From: Rhizobium album
GTDB taxonomy: Bacteria > Pseudomonadota > Alphaproteobacteria > Rhizobiales > Rhizobiaceae
Direction of reading: 5' to 3'
NCBI RefSeq assembly: GCF_003122325.1
Contig: NZ_QFBC01000003.1
Location: 62,001 to 126,000, forward strand
Length of the DNA: 64,000 nt
Shown: piece by piece, positions 46,642 through 56,219 of the stretch
Layout: each line of letters opens with the position of its first letter
How positions within the stretch are numbered: the first letter of the stretch is position 1
The notes under the pieces: generated by a model
What the model was told of the DNA's origin: nothing
The model's database searches: none
Seen by the model: only the letters and a program-made list of their open reading frames with translations
Position numbers and translations under genes: made by a program

Positions 46642-47082
46642 TTACTGACCTGTCGGAACACCGGTTGTGTTGGTGTCCGTCGTGGTCGTCGACGTGCCGT
46701 TGCCGGTCGTCGGCTGCGCGTCACCGGTGGCCGGAACGGCACCGTCGGTGTCGGCCGCAGGCTGCTGGCCATTGGTGTTGGTCGTGCCGCCGAGCTGGTC
46801 GAGGACGCCGTTGCCCTGGCCCGTCGTGCTCTGGATACGGTCGAGGATGTCGCTCGGCCGCGATTCGTAGCGGGCGAGGATGCCCATGGCCAGCGAGGTG
46901 ATGAAGAACAGCGTGGCAAGAATGGCGGTCGTGCGGGTCAGCGCATTGGCCGTGCCGCGCGCCGACATGAAACCGGAACCGCCGCCGATGCCCAGGCCAC
47001 CGCCCTCGGAGCGTTGGATCAACACGACGCCGACAAGCGCCAGCACGATCATGAGGTGAACGACGATCAATACGGTCTGCAT
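46642..47082 (-). CDS. secG: Preprotein translocase subunit SecG
   Basis: 146 residues. Two transmembrane helices: MQTVLIVVHLMIVLALVGVV and the segment near TTAILATLFFITSLAMGILA, joined by the conserved loop RSEGGGLGIGGGSGFMSARG. The long Thr/Gly/Asn-rich C-terminal tail is common in alphaproteobacteria. SecG assists SecYEG protein export. Lies between tpiA and pyrG on the same strand. Confidence 0.95.
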   Translation of the reverse strand: MQTVLIVVHLMIVLALVGVVLIQRSEGGGLGIGGGSGFMSARGTANALTRTTAILATLFFITSLAMGILARYESRPSDILDRIQSTTGQGNGVLDQLGGTTNTNGQQPAADTDGAVPATGDAQPTTGNGTSTTTTDTNTTGVPTGQ

Positions 47083-47183
47083 GGGTTTCCAGTCCTGCCT
47101 CTTGCGGGCAAAGTCAAAACGCGTTGGCGGCTCTTTACATGAGGCTTTCGTCTATTCCAAGCCCCCATGGCATTTTGAAGACG

Positions 47184-47954
47184 TCAAGCCAGCAATTCTT
47201 CGTACGCACGGTAGATGGCGAGGAAGTCCGCGGCTTTCAAGCTCGCGCCGCCGATCAATGCGCCGTCGACATTGGCGACGCCCATCAGTTCCTTGGCGTT
47301 GCCGGGTTTTACCGAGCCGCCGTAGAGGATGCGCATGGTCTTGCCCTGGTTTCCAAAGCGGGCAACCAGTTCCTTGCGCATGAAGGCATGTGCCTCCTCG
47401 ATATCCTTCACGGTCGGCGTCAGGCCGGTGCCGATCGCCCAAACGGGCTCATAGGCGATAACGGTGTTTTCCGCAGTCGCCTCGTCCGGAACGGAACCGG
47501 CAAGCTGACGCTTCAGGATGTCGAGCGTCTGGCCGGCCTGGCGCTGTTCGGCCGTCTCGCCGATGCAGATGATCGCGGTCAGTTCGGCCGCATTGGCGGC
47601 AATCGCCTTGGCGCGCACCAGATGGTCGGTTTCGGCATGGTCCGTCCGCCGCTCCGAATGGCCGACGATCACATAGGTGCCGTAGCAATCGGCGATCATC
47701 TCGGCCGAAATGTCGCCCGTATGGGCGCCGGAGGCATTCTGGTGGCAATCCTGCGCGCCGATGGCGAGCGGGCTGTCGGTGCACAGCGCGGTGGCGACGT
47801 AAAGCAGGGTCGCCGGCGGGCAGATCAATGTCTCGACCTTGTCCGAGAGAGGCGAAAGGACGCCCTCGGCCATCGCCTTGATCTGGTCGAGCGAGGCACG
47901 CGTGCCGTTCATTTTCCAGTTTCCCGCGACAAGCGGGCGAACATCCGGGGTCAT
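47184..47954 (-). CDS. tpiA: Triosephosphate isomerase
   Basis: 256 residues. Interconverts dihydroxyacetone phosphate and glyceraldehyde 3-phosphate. Lys14 lies in VAGNWKMNG, the catalytic His in VIVGHSERR, the catalytic Glu in [11 protein letters not shown], and the C-terminal phosphate loop in GGASL. I use the ATG at 47954; the in-frame ATG at 47966 (MDRLM) is an alternative. It would also handle the dihydroxyacetone phosphate produced by the polyol module. Confidence 0.96.
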   Translation of the reverse strand: MTPDVRPLVAGNWKMNGTRASLDQIKAMAEGVLSPLSDKVETLICPPATLLYVATALCTDSPLAIGAQDCHQNASGAHTGDISAEMIADCYGTYVIVGHSERRTDHAETDHLVRAKAIAANAAELTAIICIGETAEQRQAGQTLDILKRQLAGSVPDEATAENTVIAYEPVWAIGTGLTPTVKDIEEAHAFMRKELVARFGNQGKTMRILYGGSVKPGNAKELMGVANVDGALIGGASLKAADFLAIYRAYEELLA

Positions 47955-48160
47955 CAGACGATCCATTCTTGGTTGGCGAGAATTGAATGCCGGAGAAAGG
48001 CTGACGTAACGAAAGCTCCCCTTGGGACAGCCCTTGAACGAAAGCCCCGCGCCGTCACCGTTTCCCCTGCGACTGATCCCCTTCATAGTCACAATGGGCG
48101 GGGAATCAACGAAATCCGGCAAAATTTTACCGGAAAGCGAAAGTTTTCGGGCAGGCACAG

Positions 48161-49384
48161 TTAATTTTCGCCGGCCGCCCAGAGATCGGCGGCAAAGCGC
48201 GGGTCCCGCCAGTCTTCCAGCGATGCCGGCGGGGGCCATGCCTCCTCCCCGGCAAGATCGATATCGACCGGCAGGCGCCGGCCGTCATACGTCCGGGCGA
48301 TCGCCGCAAGCTGGCCGATGAGCGCCGTCGTCGCCCGCCCGTCCTCGGGGAAAACGAAGAGGAAACCGTCGCGATCGCTGCCCGGCCGGAACTCCGTCAG
48401 CACAGGCGTCCTGCCGGCTCTCCGCAGCGCCGCCCGGCACGCCTCCAAAAATCCCGCCGAGCCCGCCGGCGGCACGTCCACGGCAAAACGGCGGAAGGCC
48501 GCCAGCAGCCGCGCTCCGCCGGTCCACGGCCATGCCTCCAACGGCCAGAAGAAATCCCACCACGCCACCGTCTTCGCCGCGTCCCCGCCCCCGGTCGCGT
48601 GCCAGGCAATCCTGCCCGCGACCTGGACGATGCGCGGTTGAAAAAACCATGGCTGCAGCGGCACGGTCAAAGGCAGGCGGCGGCGTTTCGGCATGTCGGG
48701 CAGTTCCGAGCCGGCATCGGCGTGATCGGCGGCGATGACCACACCCCGTCCGGCCCTATCCAGCCAGGCCCAGGCATATTCATGGATTTCCGCCCGCTCC
48801 CGGGCAAGCGCCAGCCCGTCCTCCGGCGTTGAAAACCGCAAGGTGTGGCGCTGCACATGCGCCGATGGTACCTTCATCAACTGCAATTCGACGGAGAGGA
48901 TCAGCCCGGTCAGGCCATATCCGCCCAGCGTCGCGGCAAACAATTCGGCATTGTCCCGGCGCGAACAGGTCAGCACCTCGCCCGAACTTCTCATCAGCCG
49001 CAACGACCGCACATGTTCCGAAAAACACCCGCGTTGCATCCGGTTTCGCCCGGCAGGATCGGTCGCGGTCATGCCGCCAATGCTCGCCGCAGCGCTGCCT
49101 GCCGTAACGGGAAGAAAGAACCGTTGCGCCACCGCCCTGCCGACGACGGCCCGCAACGTCACCCCGGCTTCGCAGTCGATGACGCCGGTGCCGGGATCGA
49201 AGGACAGGATGCGGTTGCGCGGCCGCATGTCAATCAGCCTGCCGCCGTTGCGGACGAGCGCGCCGCCCGACAGCCGCCCGCCGACGCCAAGAAACGGCCC
49301 GTTAAGATCGGCCGCCTCGTTTTCAAAACGATCGGCGGAAAGGGTTTGCCTGTCCGGCAGGTTTTGATCGTCCGGTGCCGCCAT
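48161..49384 (-). CDS. FAD-binding oxidoreductase of the DprE1/FAD_binding_4 type
   Basis: 407 residues. An FAD_binding_4 domain starts with [20 protein letters not shown] and continues [39 protein letters not shown] and [20 protein letters not shown]. The pattern of the last two is close to mycobacterial DprE1, the decaprenylphosphoryl-ribose oxidase; glycolate oxidase and lactone oxidase relatives are alternatives. Substrate unknown. No DprE2-like partner is next to it. The start at 49384 is five bases after the stop of the secreted hydrolase, so the two genes are probably one operon. Confidence 0.8.
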   Translation of the reverse strand: MAAPDDQNLPDRQTLSADRFENEAADLNGPFLGVGGRLSGGALVRNGGRLIDMRPRNRILSFDPGTGVIDCEAGVTLRAVVGRAVAQRFFLPVTAGSAAASIGGMTATDPAGRNRMQRGCFSEHVRSLRLMRSSGEVLTCSRRDNAELFAATLGGYGLTGLILSVELQLMKVPSAHVQRHTLRFSTPEDGLALARERAEIHEYAWAWLDRAGRGVVIAADHADAGSELPDMPKRRRLPLTVPLQPWFFQPRIVQVAGRIAWHATGGGDAAKTVAWWDFFWPLEAWPWTGGARLLAAFRRFAVDVPPAGSAGFLEACRAALRRAGRTPVLTEFRPGSDRDGFLFVFPEDGRATTALIGQLAAIARTYDGRRLPVDIDLAGEEAWPPPASLEDWRDPRFAADLWAAGEN

Positions 49385-49389
49385 GCCCG

Positions 49390-50280
49390 TCAACGGCCCG
49401 CAAGCAGCCAGTTCAACACCGCGCGCCAATCGACCATGCGGATCGGCGTGCCGTGCGAGCCCGTCTCGAACAGGGTGAAGCGGGCGGGATAACCGGCCTT
49501 GTGCAGCCGGTCGTAGAAGGCGATCTGGTCCGTTGCGGCATAAACGCTGTCCTCGCTTCCGTGAAAGAATGCGATCGGCAGCTTCGCCTTGTGGAAAACG
49601 CTCTGCGTAAAATCGGGATCGGTCGTACCGCCGAGGATCACCATGCTAGACAGCAGGCTTGCCTCCGTCTCGCGTGTCACGCCCCAGCAGATGAAGCTGC
49701 CCATCGAGGCGCAGGTCAAAATCACCGGCCGTCCCGGCGATTGCGTCACGGCATAACGGATCAGCCCGGCAACGTCGGAAACGCCGGCGGCGTCGAAGCT
49801 GCGCACGCTCGGCGCATAATAGACGCCGCCATTTTTGACGGCCAGGTTCTTCAGCCGGTTGAAATTGCCGCCGAACCGGTAGTCGTTGGCGCCCAGCCGC
49901 CGGTCGCCGCCGCGTCCGTGGATGAAGATCACCGTAAAGGCAGCGTTTCGGGCCGCTCCGGCGCGAAAGAGATCGAGCTTCCGCCCGCCAAGCCCCAGCG
50001 TTTCGTTCGCCTGGTATTTCTTGATGCCGAGATCGACAAAACGCCGCTTCACCCGCTGTTCGGGGATCTGGTCGCGCTCGTAGATGTCGCGCATCTTCTG
50101 ATAGTCGATGCGCTGGAAATCGCCGTCGTCGCGGCTTTCCAGCACCGTCTGGCCGGAAAACAGGTCGTCCTTGAAAGGCTGCAGCGTCTCCGCGCCCGCC
50201 ACGGCCGGCGACAGAAACCCGGCGAAAAGTGCCGTCAAAGCAAGAATTCGAGCCAGAATCCGAAAATGAGTTGTGGACAT
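49390..50280 (-). CDS. Secreted alpha/beta hydrolase
   Basis: 296 residues. Signal peptide about 30 residues (LARILALTALFAGFLSPAVA). Hydrolase features are the oxyanion region FIHGRGGDRRLGAND, the nucleophile elbow TCASMGSFICWG (Ser in A-S-M-G-S instead of the usual G-x-S-x-G), acid in GSEDSVYA and histidine in TGSHGTPIRM. Periplasmic esterase or similar; substrate unknown. It stops six bases before the start of the FAD oxidoreductase. Confidence 0.85.
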   Translation of the reverse strand: MSTTHFRILARILALTALFAGFLSPAVAGAETLQPFKDDLFSGQTVLESRDDGDFQRIDYQKMRDIYERDQIPEQRVKRRFVDLGIKKYQANETLGLGGRKLDLFRAGAARNAAFTVIFIHGRGGDRRLGANDYRFGGNFNRLKNLAVKNGGVYYAPSVRSFDAAGVSDVAGLIRYAVTQSPGRPVILTCASMGSFICWGVTRETEASLLSSMVILGGTTDPDFTQSVFHKAKLPIAFFHGSEDSVYAATDQIAFYDRLHKAGYPARFTLFETGSHGTPIRMVDWRAVLNWLLAGR

Positions 50281-50520
50281 GTGCCGCACCGTTCCTTTGC
50301 ACTGCGGTTCTGCCTTGCCATCCCCGGCTTCGCAAAGCAATCCTGATGCCAAAGTTTGCCGCTGATTTGCCGGGCATCGCGCTTTTGCAGGGATTCCGTC
50401 ATAATTCCGGCGATTCGCGACCTGACGAACAAAGCAGGTACAAATACGGTGGCCGTGCGAGCGCCGCGTTCTCCCAGCGCCGGCCCGATCGGCCTTGAAG
50501 GATAAGATCTGAAGAATTCG

Positions 50521-52563
50521 ATGGATAACAACGATCTCTTTTCCGCAGTCCCGGCGCAGCCGCAGCCGGAACCGCAGGCCATGGCGCCCGCCGCCAAGCC
50601 TGCAACACGCAGCCCGGCGCCCCCGCCGACGTCGAGCGACACCTACGACGCTTCGGCCATTCGTGTCCTTGAAGGGCTGGAGCCGGTGCGCATGCGTCCC
50701 GGCATGTATATCGGCGGCACCGACGAGAAAGCGCTGCACCACCTTTTTGCCGAAGTCATCGACAACTCGATGGACGAGGCGGTCGCCGGCCATGCCAACT
50801 TCATCGAAGTGCACATGGACACGCAAGGCTTCCTGACCGTCACCGACAACGGTCGCGGCATTCCGGTGGAAAACCACCCGCAGGTGCCCGGCAAGTCGAC
50901 GCTCGAAGTGATCATGACCAAGCTGCATGCCGGCGGCAAGTTCGACGGCAAGGCCTACGAGACCTCGGGCGGCCTGCACGGCGTCGGCGTGTCCGTCGTC
51001 AACGCGCTCTCCGATCTGCTCGAAGTCGAAGTGGCGCGGAACCGCAAGCTCTATCGCCAGCGTTTTTCCCGCGGCCTGCCGCAGGGCGGGCTGGAGGAAC
51101 TGGGCGACGTCCACAATCGCCGCGGCACCCGCGTGCGCTTCCACCCCGATCCGCAGATTTTTGGCGATCACGTCCGCTTCGATCCGGGCCGCATCTTCCG
51201 CATGGCGCGGTCGAAGGCCTATCTGTTCGGCGGCGTCGAAATCCGCTGGAGCTGCGATCCCGGCGTGCTGCCGGAAGGTTCTGAGTTTCCGGAAAAGGCC
51301 GTCTTCCATTTCCCCGGCGGCCTCAAGGATTACCTGCAGGCGACGCTCGGCAAGGAATTCACCGTCACCCGCGAGATCTTTTCCGGCCGCACGGAAAAGA
51401 CCGGCGGCCATGGCGCGATGGAATGGGCAGTCACCTGGTATGGCGGCGATCAGCAGATCCATTCCTACTGCAACACCATCCCGACGCCCGAAGGCGGCAC
51501 CCACGAGGCCGGCCTGCGCATCGCGCTGACAAAGGGCCTGAAGAACTACGCGGAACTGACGCAGAACAAGCGCGCCGCCATCGTCACCACCGACGACGTG
51601 ATGATTTCGGCCGTCGGCATGCTCTCCGTATTCATTCGCGAACCGGAATTCGTCGGCCAGACCAAGGACAAGCTCGCCACCGTGGAGGCCCAGCGGATCG
51701 TCGAAAACGCCCTGCGCGACCCCTTCGACCACTACCTCGCCGACAATCCGGCCGAAGCGGCAAAACTGCTCGAATGGGTGATCGAGCGTGCCGACGAGCG
51801 GGTGCGCCGCCGCAAGGAAAAGGAAGTCAACCGCAAGACGGCCGTTCGCAAGCTGCGCCTGCCCGGCAAGCTTGCCGATTGCTCGCAAAACACCGCCGAA
51901 GGCGCCGAACTGTTCATTGTCGAGGGCGATTCGGCCGGCGGCTCCGCCAAGCAGGCGCGCAACCGCGCCAACCAGGCGATCCTGCCGCTGCGCGGCAAGA
52001 TCCTCAACGTCGCCAGCGCCGGCCGTGACAAATTGTCCGCCAACCAGCAGATCGCCGATCTCATCCAGGCGCTCGGCTGCGGCACGCGCACGAAATATCG
52101 CGAAGAAGACCTGCGCTACGAACGCATCATCATTATGACCGATGCCGATGTCGACGGCGCCCACATCGCCTCGCTGCTGATCACCCTGTTCTACCAGGAA
52201 ATGCCGGAGCTCGTGCGCGGCGGCCACCTGTTCCTCGCCGTGCCGCCGCTCTACCGCATGACCCAGGGCGGCAAGACGCTGTATGCCCGCGACGACGCGC
52301 ATCGGCAGGAACTGATGGAAACTACCTTCAAGGGCAAGAAGGTGGAAATCGGCCGCTTCAAGGGCCTTGGCGAGATGATGCCGGCACAGCTCAAGGAAAC
52401 CACCATGGACCCGTCGAAACGCACGCTGCTGCGCGTCGCCATCGACGAGGTGGATTTCGAAGGCACCCGCGACGCGGTCGACGCGCTGATGGGAACCAAG
52501 CCGGACGCCCGCTTCCGTTTCATCCAGGAGCGCGCGGCTTTCGCGGAAAACCTCGACATCTGA
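50521..52563 (+). CDS. parE: DNA topoisomerase IV subunit B
   Basis: 680 residues. The GHKL ATPase domain shows VIDNSMDEAVAGHANFIEVH, DNGRGIPVENHPQVPGKSTL and GGLHGVGVSVVNALSD. The transducer segment follows, then the Toprim domain with LFIVEGDSAGGSAKQARNRA and MTDADVDGAHI. Spacing and length fit ParE better than GyrB (no 160-residue insertion). ParE with ParC decatenates daughter chromosomes. The first 40 residues are a proline- and alanine-rich extension (AQPQPEPQAMAPAAKPATRS). ATG at 50521 close to GAAGAATTCG. Confidence 0.96.
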   Translation: MDNNDLFSAVPAQPQPEPQAMAPAAKPATRSPAPPPTSSDTYDASAIRVLEGLEPVRMRPGMYIGGTDEKALHHLFAEVIDNSMDEAVAGHANFIEVHMDTQGFLTVTDNGRGIPVENHPQVPGKSTLEVIMTKLHAGGKFDGKAYETSGGLHGVGVSVVNALSDLLEVEVARNRKLYRQRFSRGLPQGGLEELGDVHNRRGTRVRFHPDPQIFGDHVRFDPGRIFRMARSKAYLFGGVEIRWSCDPGVLPEGSEFPEKAVFHFPGGLKDYLQATLGKEFTVTREIFSGRTEKTGGHGAMEWAVTWYGGDQQIHSYCNTIPTPEGGTHEAGLRIALTKGLKNYAELTQNKRAAIVTTDDVMISAVGMLSVFIREPEFVGQTKDKLATVEAQRIVENALRDPFDHYLADNPAEAAKLLEWVIERADERVRRRKEKEVNRKTAVRKLRLPGKLADCSQNTAEGAELFIVEGDSAGGSAKQARNRANQAILPLRGKILNVASAGRDKLSANQQIADLIQALGCGTRTKYREEDLRYERIIIMTDADVDGAHIASLLITLFYQEMPELVRGGHLFLAVPPLYRMTQGGKTLYARDDAHRQELMETTFKGKKVEIGRFKGLGEMMPAQLKETTMDPSKRTLLRVAIDEVDFEGTRDAVDALMGTKPDARFRFIQERAAFAENLDI

Positions 52564-52756
52564 CCGGACAAGCGGATATGGCCGCATCCCGGTGCAGCAA
52601 TCGATAAACCCTGCCCTGCCATAATGTTTTAGAGATTGGCTGCTAGTATCCTCGCGGGGTGGAGGAAACGGCAGCCGCACTTGCGGACGGAAGCTTGAAA
52701 CGCCGGCTTCGATCACCCATAGTCTGTGGCAAACGCGAACCTGTAAAGAAGTTGTC

Positions 52757-53974
52757 TTGACCGTCCCTGATCCCACACGAAGCCGCGGCGAACCGCGATG
52801 GCTCGGTCCCTCGACCCCGCTGCGCGCCGCCCTGATCCCGCCGCTCTCGGCCGCCCGCTGGCTTCTGGTGCTGGTTTTTTTCGCCGGTATCTACTTCTTC
52901 CACGGTTTCCTGGTGCCGGTTCTGGCCGCCCTGGTCATCGGTTTTGCCAGCTGGCCGATCTATTCGAAGCTGCAGCGCAATGTCGGCGGCAACAGCACCA
53001 TCGCCGCGACGATCGCCATCACGCTGATCCTCGCCTTCCTCGTGGTGCCGATCACCATCGCGGTGTTCTACACCATCGATGAAGTGCGGCAGTGGTTTAC
53101 CTGGATCGTCGAAGCCAATCGCGACGGTGCTCCCGTTCCGGAATGGATGGTCGCACTTCCAGGCGTCGGCCCCTGGATCGGCGAGCAGTGGACAAAACAT
53201 ATCTCCACCCCCGGCTCCATCGGCGCGCTGATGCAGGTGGCGAGCGGCGCCAATATCGGCAACATCTACAGGGCGGTTCTGGCGGCCGGCGGCGGCGCCT
53301 TCCATCTGTTTTTGACCCTGCTTTTCATGATGATTGCGCTGTTCTTCGTCTATCGCAACGGCGAAGCCTTCGCAAAGCAGGTCGATCTTCTCGGCGAGCG
53401 CATCCTGCCGACCCGCTGGGAGCGCATTTCCCGCGTCGTGCCGGCCACCATCAGTTCCACCGTCACCGGCATGACGCTGATCGCCATCGGTGAAGGCATC
53501 GTGCTCGGCATCGCCTATTGGATCGCCGGCGTCCCCTCGCCCGTGACCCTCGGCGTCCTGACCGGCGTCATGGCGTTGATACCGGGCGGTGCCCCCCTGT
53601 CATTCACGCTCATTTCGATCTACCTCGTCGCCAGCGGCGCGCCCATTGCCGGTATCGGCCTGTTCGTCTGGGGTTCGGTGGAGCTGTTCATCGTCGACAA
53701 GACGCTCAGGCCCCGGCTTGTCGGTGGCCCGATCAAGCTGCCGTTCCTGCCGACATTCTTCGGCCTGATCGGCGGCGTCAAGACGATGGGTTTCCTCGGC
53801 CTGTTCATCGGCCCGGTGCTGATGGCGCTTCTGGTGGCCATCTGGCGCGAATGGCTGCGCGAGGCGGAAATCTCCGCAGAGGACCCGCAGACGCAGCCCC
53901 TGGCGCAGGCGACGGTCACGGCGAAACCAGCCTCCCCGCCCCTCGTCAAGCAGGAAGAGGAATCGGCGGCCTGA
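52757..53974 (+). CDS. AI-2E family transporter
   Basis: 405 residues, eight hydrophobic segments. Family hallmarks are FVYRNGEAFAKQVDLLGERI, the long central loop and the C-terminal TLRPRLVGGPIKLPFLPTFF followed by GLIGGVKTMGFLGLFIGPVL. AI-2E proteins include TqsA (autoinducer export) and Na+/H+ antiporters; the specific role is not decidable. There is no ATG before the first helix, so translation starts at the TTG at 52757 (TTGACCGTCCCTGATCCC). The last 35 residues are Pro/Ala-rich. Confidence 0.85.
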   Translation: MTVPDPTRSRGEPRWLGPSTPLRAALIPPLSAARWLLVLVFFAGIYFFHGFLVPVLAALVIGFASWPIYSKLQRNVGGNSTIAATIAITLILAFLVVPITIAVFYTIDEVRQWFTWIVEANRDGAPVPEWMVALPGVGPWIGEQWTKHISTPGSIGALMQVASGANIGNIYRAVLAAGGGAFHLFLTLLFMMIALFFVYRNGEAFAKQVDLLGERILPTRWERISRVVPATISSTVTGMTLIAIGEGIVLGIAYWIAGVPSPVTLGVLTGVMALIPGGAPLSFTLISIYLVASGAPIAGIGLFVWGSVELFIVDKTLRPRLVGGPIKLPFLPTFFGLIGGVKTMGFLGLFIGPVLMALLVAIWREWLREAEISAEDPQTQPLAQATVTAKPASPPLVKQEEESAA

Positions 53975-54075
53975 CGTATGTCCGGCCGCTTTCCCATGAC
54001 GACTTGCGGCGCGTCGGCGCGATAACGGAAGATTCATAGCCCCTCCGCTATTCTCGGCTCCAACCCGAGCTCTTG

Positions 54076-54843
54076 ATGCGGATCATCGCCATGCACCGCC
54101 TGCTGACCCTTTCGCTTTTCGCCGCGCTTTCCGCCTCGACCGCCTGGGCGGTCGATTCCCACGATATCCACTGGACTTACGACGGCCCGCAAGGGCCGGA
54201 TCACTGGGCGGTCCTCAACGAAGGTTTTCACGCCTGCGAACTCGGCCAGGTGCAGTCGCCGATCGATATCCTGTCCACCAGCACCGCCGACCTGCCGGCG
54301 ATCCGCTTCCGTTACGGAACCATCCCGACCGAGATCGTCAACAACGGCCACACGATCCAGGTCAACGTTCCCGCGGGCCACAGCATCGTCACCGACGGTG
54401 AAGAATACCAGCTGGTGCAGTTCCATTTCCACACGCCGAGCGAATACCATATCGAGGGCAAGGAATATCCGCTGGAACTGCATCTCGTTCACAAGAACGC
54501 CAAGGGGGGGCTTGCCGTGGTCGGCGTGATGATCGAGGAAGGCCCGGTCAATACCGAACTCGAGGATATCTTCTGGAATGCCCCGGAAAAATCCGGCACC
54601 ACCGCCAAGCTGGAGACGATCGAAACCGACCTGTCGAAATTCCTGCCGAAGCAGGATACCTACTTCAAATTTATGGGGTCGCTGACCACGCCGCCCTGCA
54701 GCGAAGGGGTGAGCTGGCACATGATGACGACGCCGATCACCGCCTCCATGGCGCAGATCGCCAAGTTCAAGGAACGGTTCCAGATGAATGCCCGGCCGTT
54801 GCAGCCGATGAACGGCCGCCTCGTGGTGCGTGACATAAATTAA
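54076..54843 (+). CDS. Alpha-type carbonic anhydrase, secreted
   Basis: 255 residues. Signal peptide about 26 residues (MHRLLTLSLFAALSASTAWA is its core). The three zinc histidines are His117 and His119 (VQFHFHTPSEYH) and His136 (LELHLVHKN). Cys54 and the cysteine in TTPPCSEGVSWHMM can form the conserved disulfide, and VQSPIDI and LTTPPCSEG are family signatures. Hydrates CO2 to bicarbonate in the periplasm. Start could also be the ATG at 54091. Confidence 0.93.
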   Translation: MRIIAMHRLLTLSLFAALSASTAWAVDSHDIHWTYDGPQGPDHWAVLNEGFHACELGQVQSPIDILSTSTADLPAIRFRYGTIPTEIVNNGHTIQVNVPAGHSIVTDGEEYQLVQFHFHTPSEYHIEGKEYPLELHLVHKNAKGGLAVVGVMIEEGPVNTELEDIFWNAPEKSGTTAKLETIETDLSKFLPKQDTYFKFMGSLTTPPCSEGVSWHMMTTPITASMAQIAKFKERFQMNARPLQPMNGRLVVRDIN

Positions 54844-54872
54844 GCGATGGACCGGCGGATGCGGCGAGCCGC

Positions 54873-56000
54873 TCAGGCGGCCAGCGTCGCACAGTCGCGC
54901 GCCATCTGACGCTGCTCGGCGATGTTCAGCTTCTCGACCATATCCAGCAATTCGCCCTCGGCAGTCGCATCGAGTCTCTCGCTGCGGAACCTGTCGAGCA
55001 ATTGCGTCGAAACCGATTGCAGCAGCGTGCCGATCGGCAAGGTCGCGGCCCGGCGCCACAACAGCGTCGCCTCGACGAAAACGGCGCTGACATCCCGCGG
55101 CAGGCCTGTCGCCTCGTAGAGCGCCCGCAGCGCATGCATCCGGCCCGTCGACAGGATCGAGCGAACGCGCCGGTCGTCGAGCCCTGAGAGATTGACGAGG
55201 GCAGCGGCAATAAAGTCCACCTTGCCGCTGCACAGCGCATGCATCAGGAACGCCGGCGTCAGCCGCCCGTCGATCCGCAGGTGCTCGACAAGTGCCGGCA
55301 GTTCCGCCACGGCGGTCGATCCGGCGAGCGACACCGTGCCGGCATCCCTCGCCTCGGCCGTGATCCGCCGGGCGCGTTCATTGCCGACGGCAACGCGCAC
55401 CAGGTCGAGACCGGCCAGCGCCTCGCTCACCCGCAGCATCAGCAGATGCCTGGCATCCGCCGGCAATTCGTCGCGCTGCAGCAGCAGGCTGCGGATGTCG
55501 CCGTCTGCGCCATGGCGTTCCGCCAGCCGCTTCAGCGTGGTCCGCGATATCTCGGCGCCGGAGTTTTCGAGCAGCGTCAAAACCTCCGCCCACTCGCCCA
55601 CCTCGGCGATCGCCGCCGAAACCGCGCGGGAAAGGCTCGCTCGCGATGCCACGAGTGCCCGCGTCATCGTGCTGCCGCGCCCGACGAGGTCGACCAGATC
55701 GGCATCCGTCAGCGCCGGCGAACGCAGGATGATCGCCGAGGCAATGTCCGGCTGGTCTTCGGCAAGAGACATCACCACCGCGCGCGGCGCCTTCGGCGTA
55801 TCGGCCAGAACTTCGGCCAGCGCCAGGCGGACACGCGGCGACGGATCATCGAGCAGGTAGGTCATCGCCATCGCTGCCGCCGCCCGTTCCCGCGGGGTGA
55901 TACGCGCCATCAGGAAGGCTCGCCCCAGGGCTGCAGCAGCGCGCGCCCGGTCGGCGGTCTTTGCTTTTTCGGCCCAGCGAAGGAATGCCTCTACAATCAC
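54873..56000 (-). CDS. DUF2336 protein
   Basis: 375 residues, entirely helical, HEAT-like repeat appearance (ALGRAFLMARITPRERAAAA, TYLLDDPSPRVRLALAEVLA, DTPKAPRAVVMSLAEDQPDI). DUF2336 proteins are alphaproteobacterial, without enzymatic assignment. The start is GTG at 56000 (GTGATTGTAGAGGCATTC) with CGAGG upstream. Convergent with the carbonic anhydrase. Confidence 0.85.
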   Translation of the reverse strand: MIVEAFLRWAEKAKTADRARAAAALGRAFLMARITPRERAAAAMAMTYLLDDPSPRVRLALAEVLADTPKAPRAVVMSLAEDQPDIASAIILRSPALTDADLVDLVGRGSTMTRALVASRASLSRAVSAAIAEVGEWAEVLTLLENSGAEISRTTLKRLAERHGADGDIRSLLLQRDELPADARHLLMLRVSEALAGLDLVRVAVGNERARRITAEARDAGTVSLAGSTAVAELPALVEHLRIDGRLTPAFLMHALCSGKVDFIAAALVNLSGLDDRRVRSILSTGRMHALRALYEATGLPRDVSAVFVEATLLWRRAATLPIGTLLQSVSTQLLDRFRSERLDATAEGELLDMVEKLNIAEQRQMARDCATLAA

Positions 56001-56219
56001 GTTAACCTCGGGACTTGGCGCATGACGAACTCATGTCGTGAAAGCTAGCGGCAAAAAGTTTAAGATTGGTTCACCATGTTTGTTAACGTCGGCGGAAGCC
56101 GTTGAAACTGCTGGCGGCAGCTTCTATTCAAGGGCAACCGACGGATCGGACGAGGCAAAAAGCAGGAGAGGCTTCCAGATGCAGCGCCAGGCGCGAACCC
56201 CTGCAGGACGGCGGCGCTG

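Noticed and set aside
49390-52776. A minus-strand open frame of more than 1100 codons running through the whole parE gene
   Set aside because: Only its 3' end (49390-50280) is a real gene, with its own ATG and signal peptide. The rest is antisense to parE, whose product has all catalytic motifs; it is a shadow produced by high G+C codon bias.
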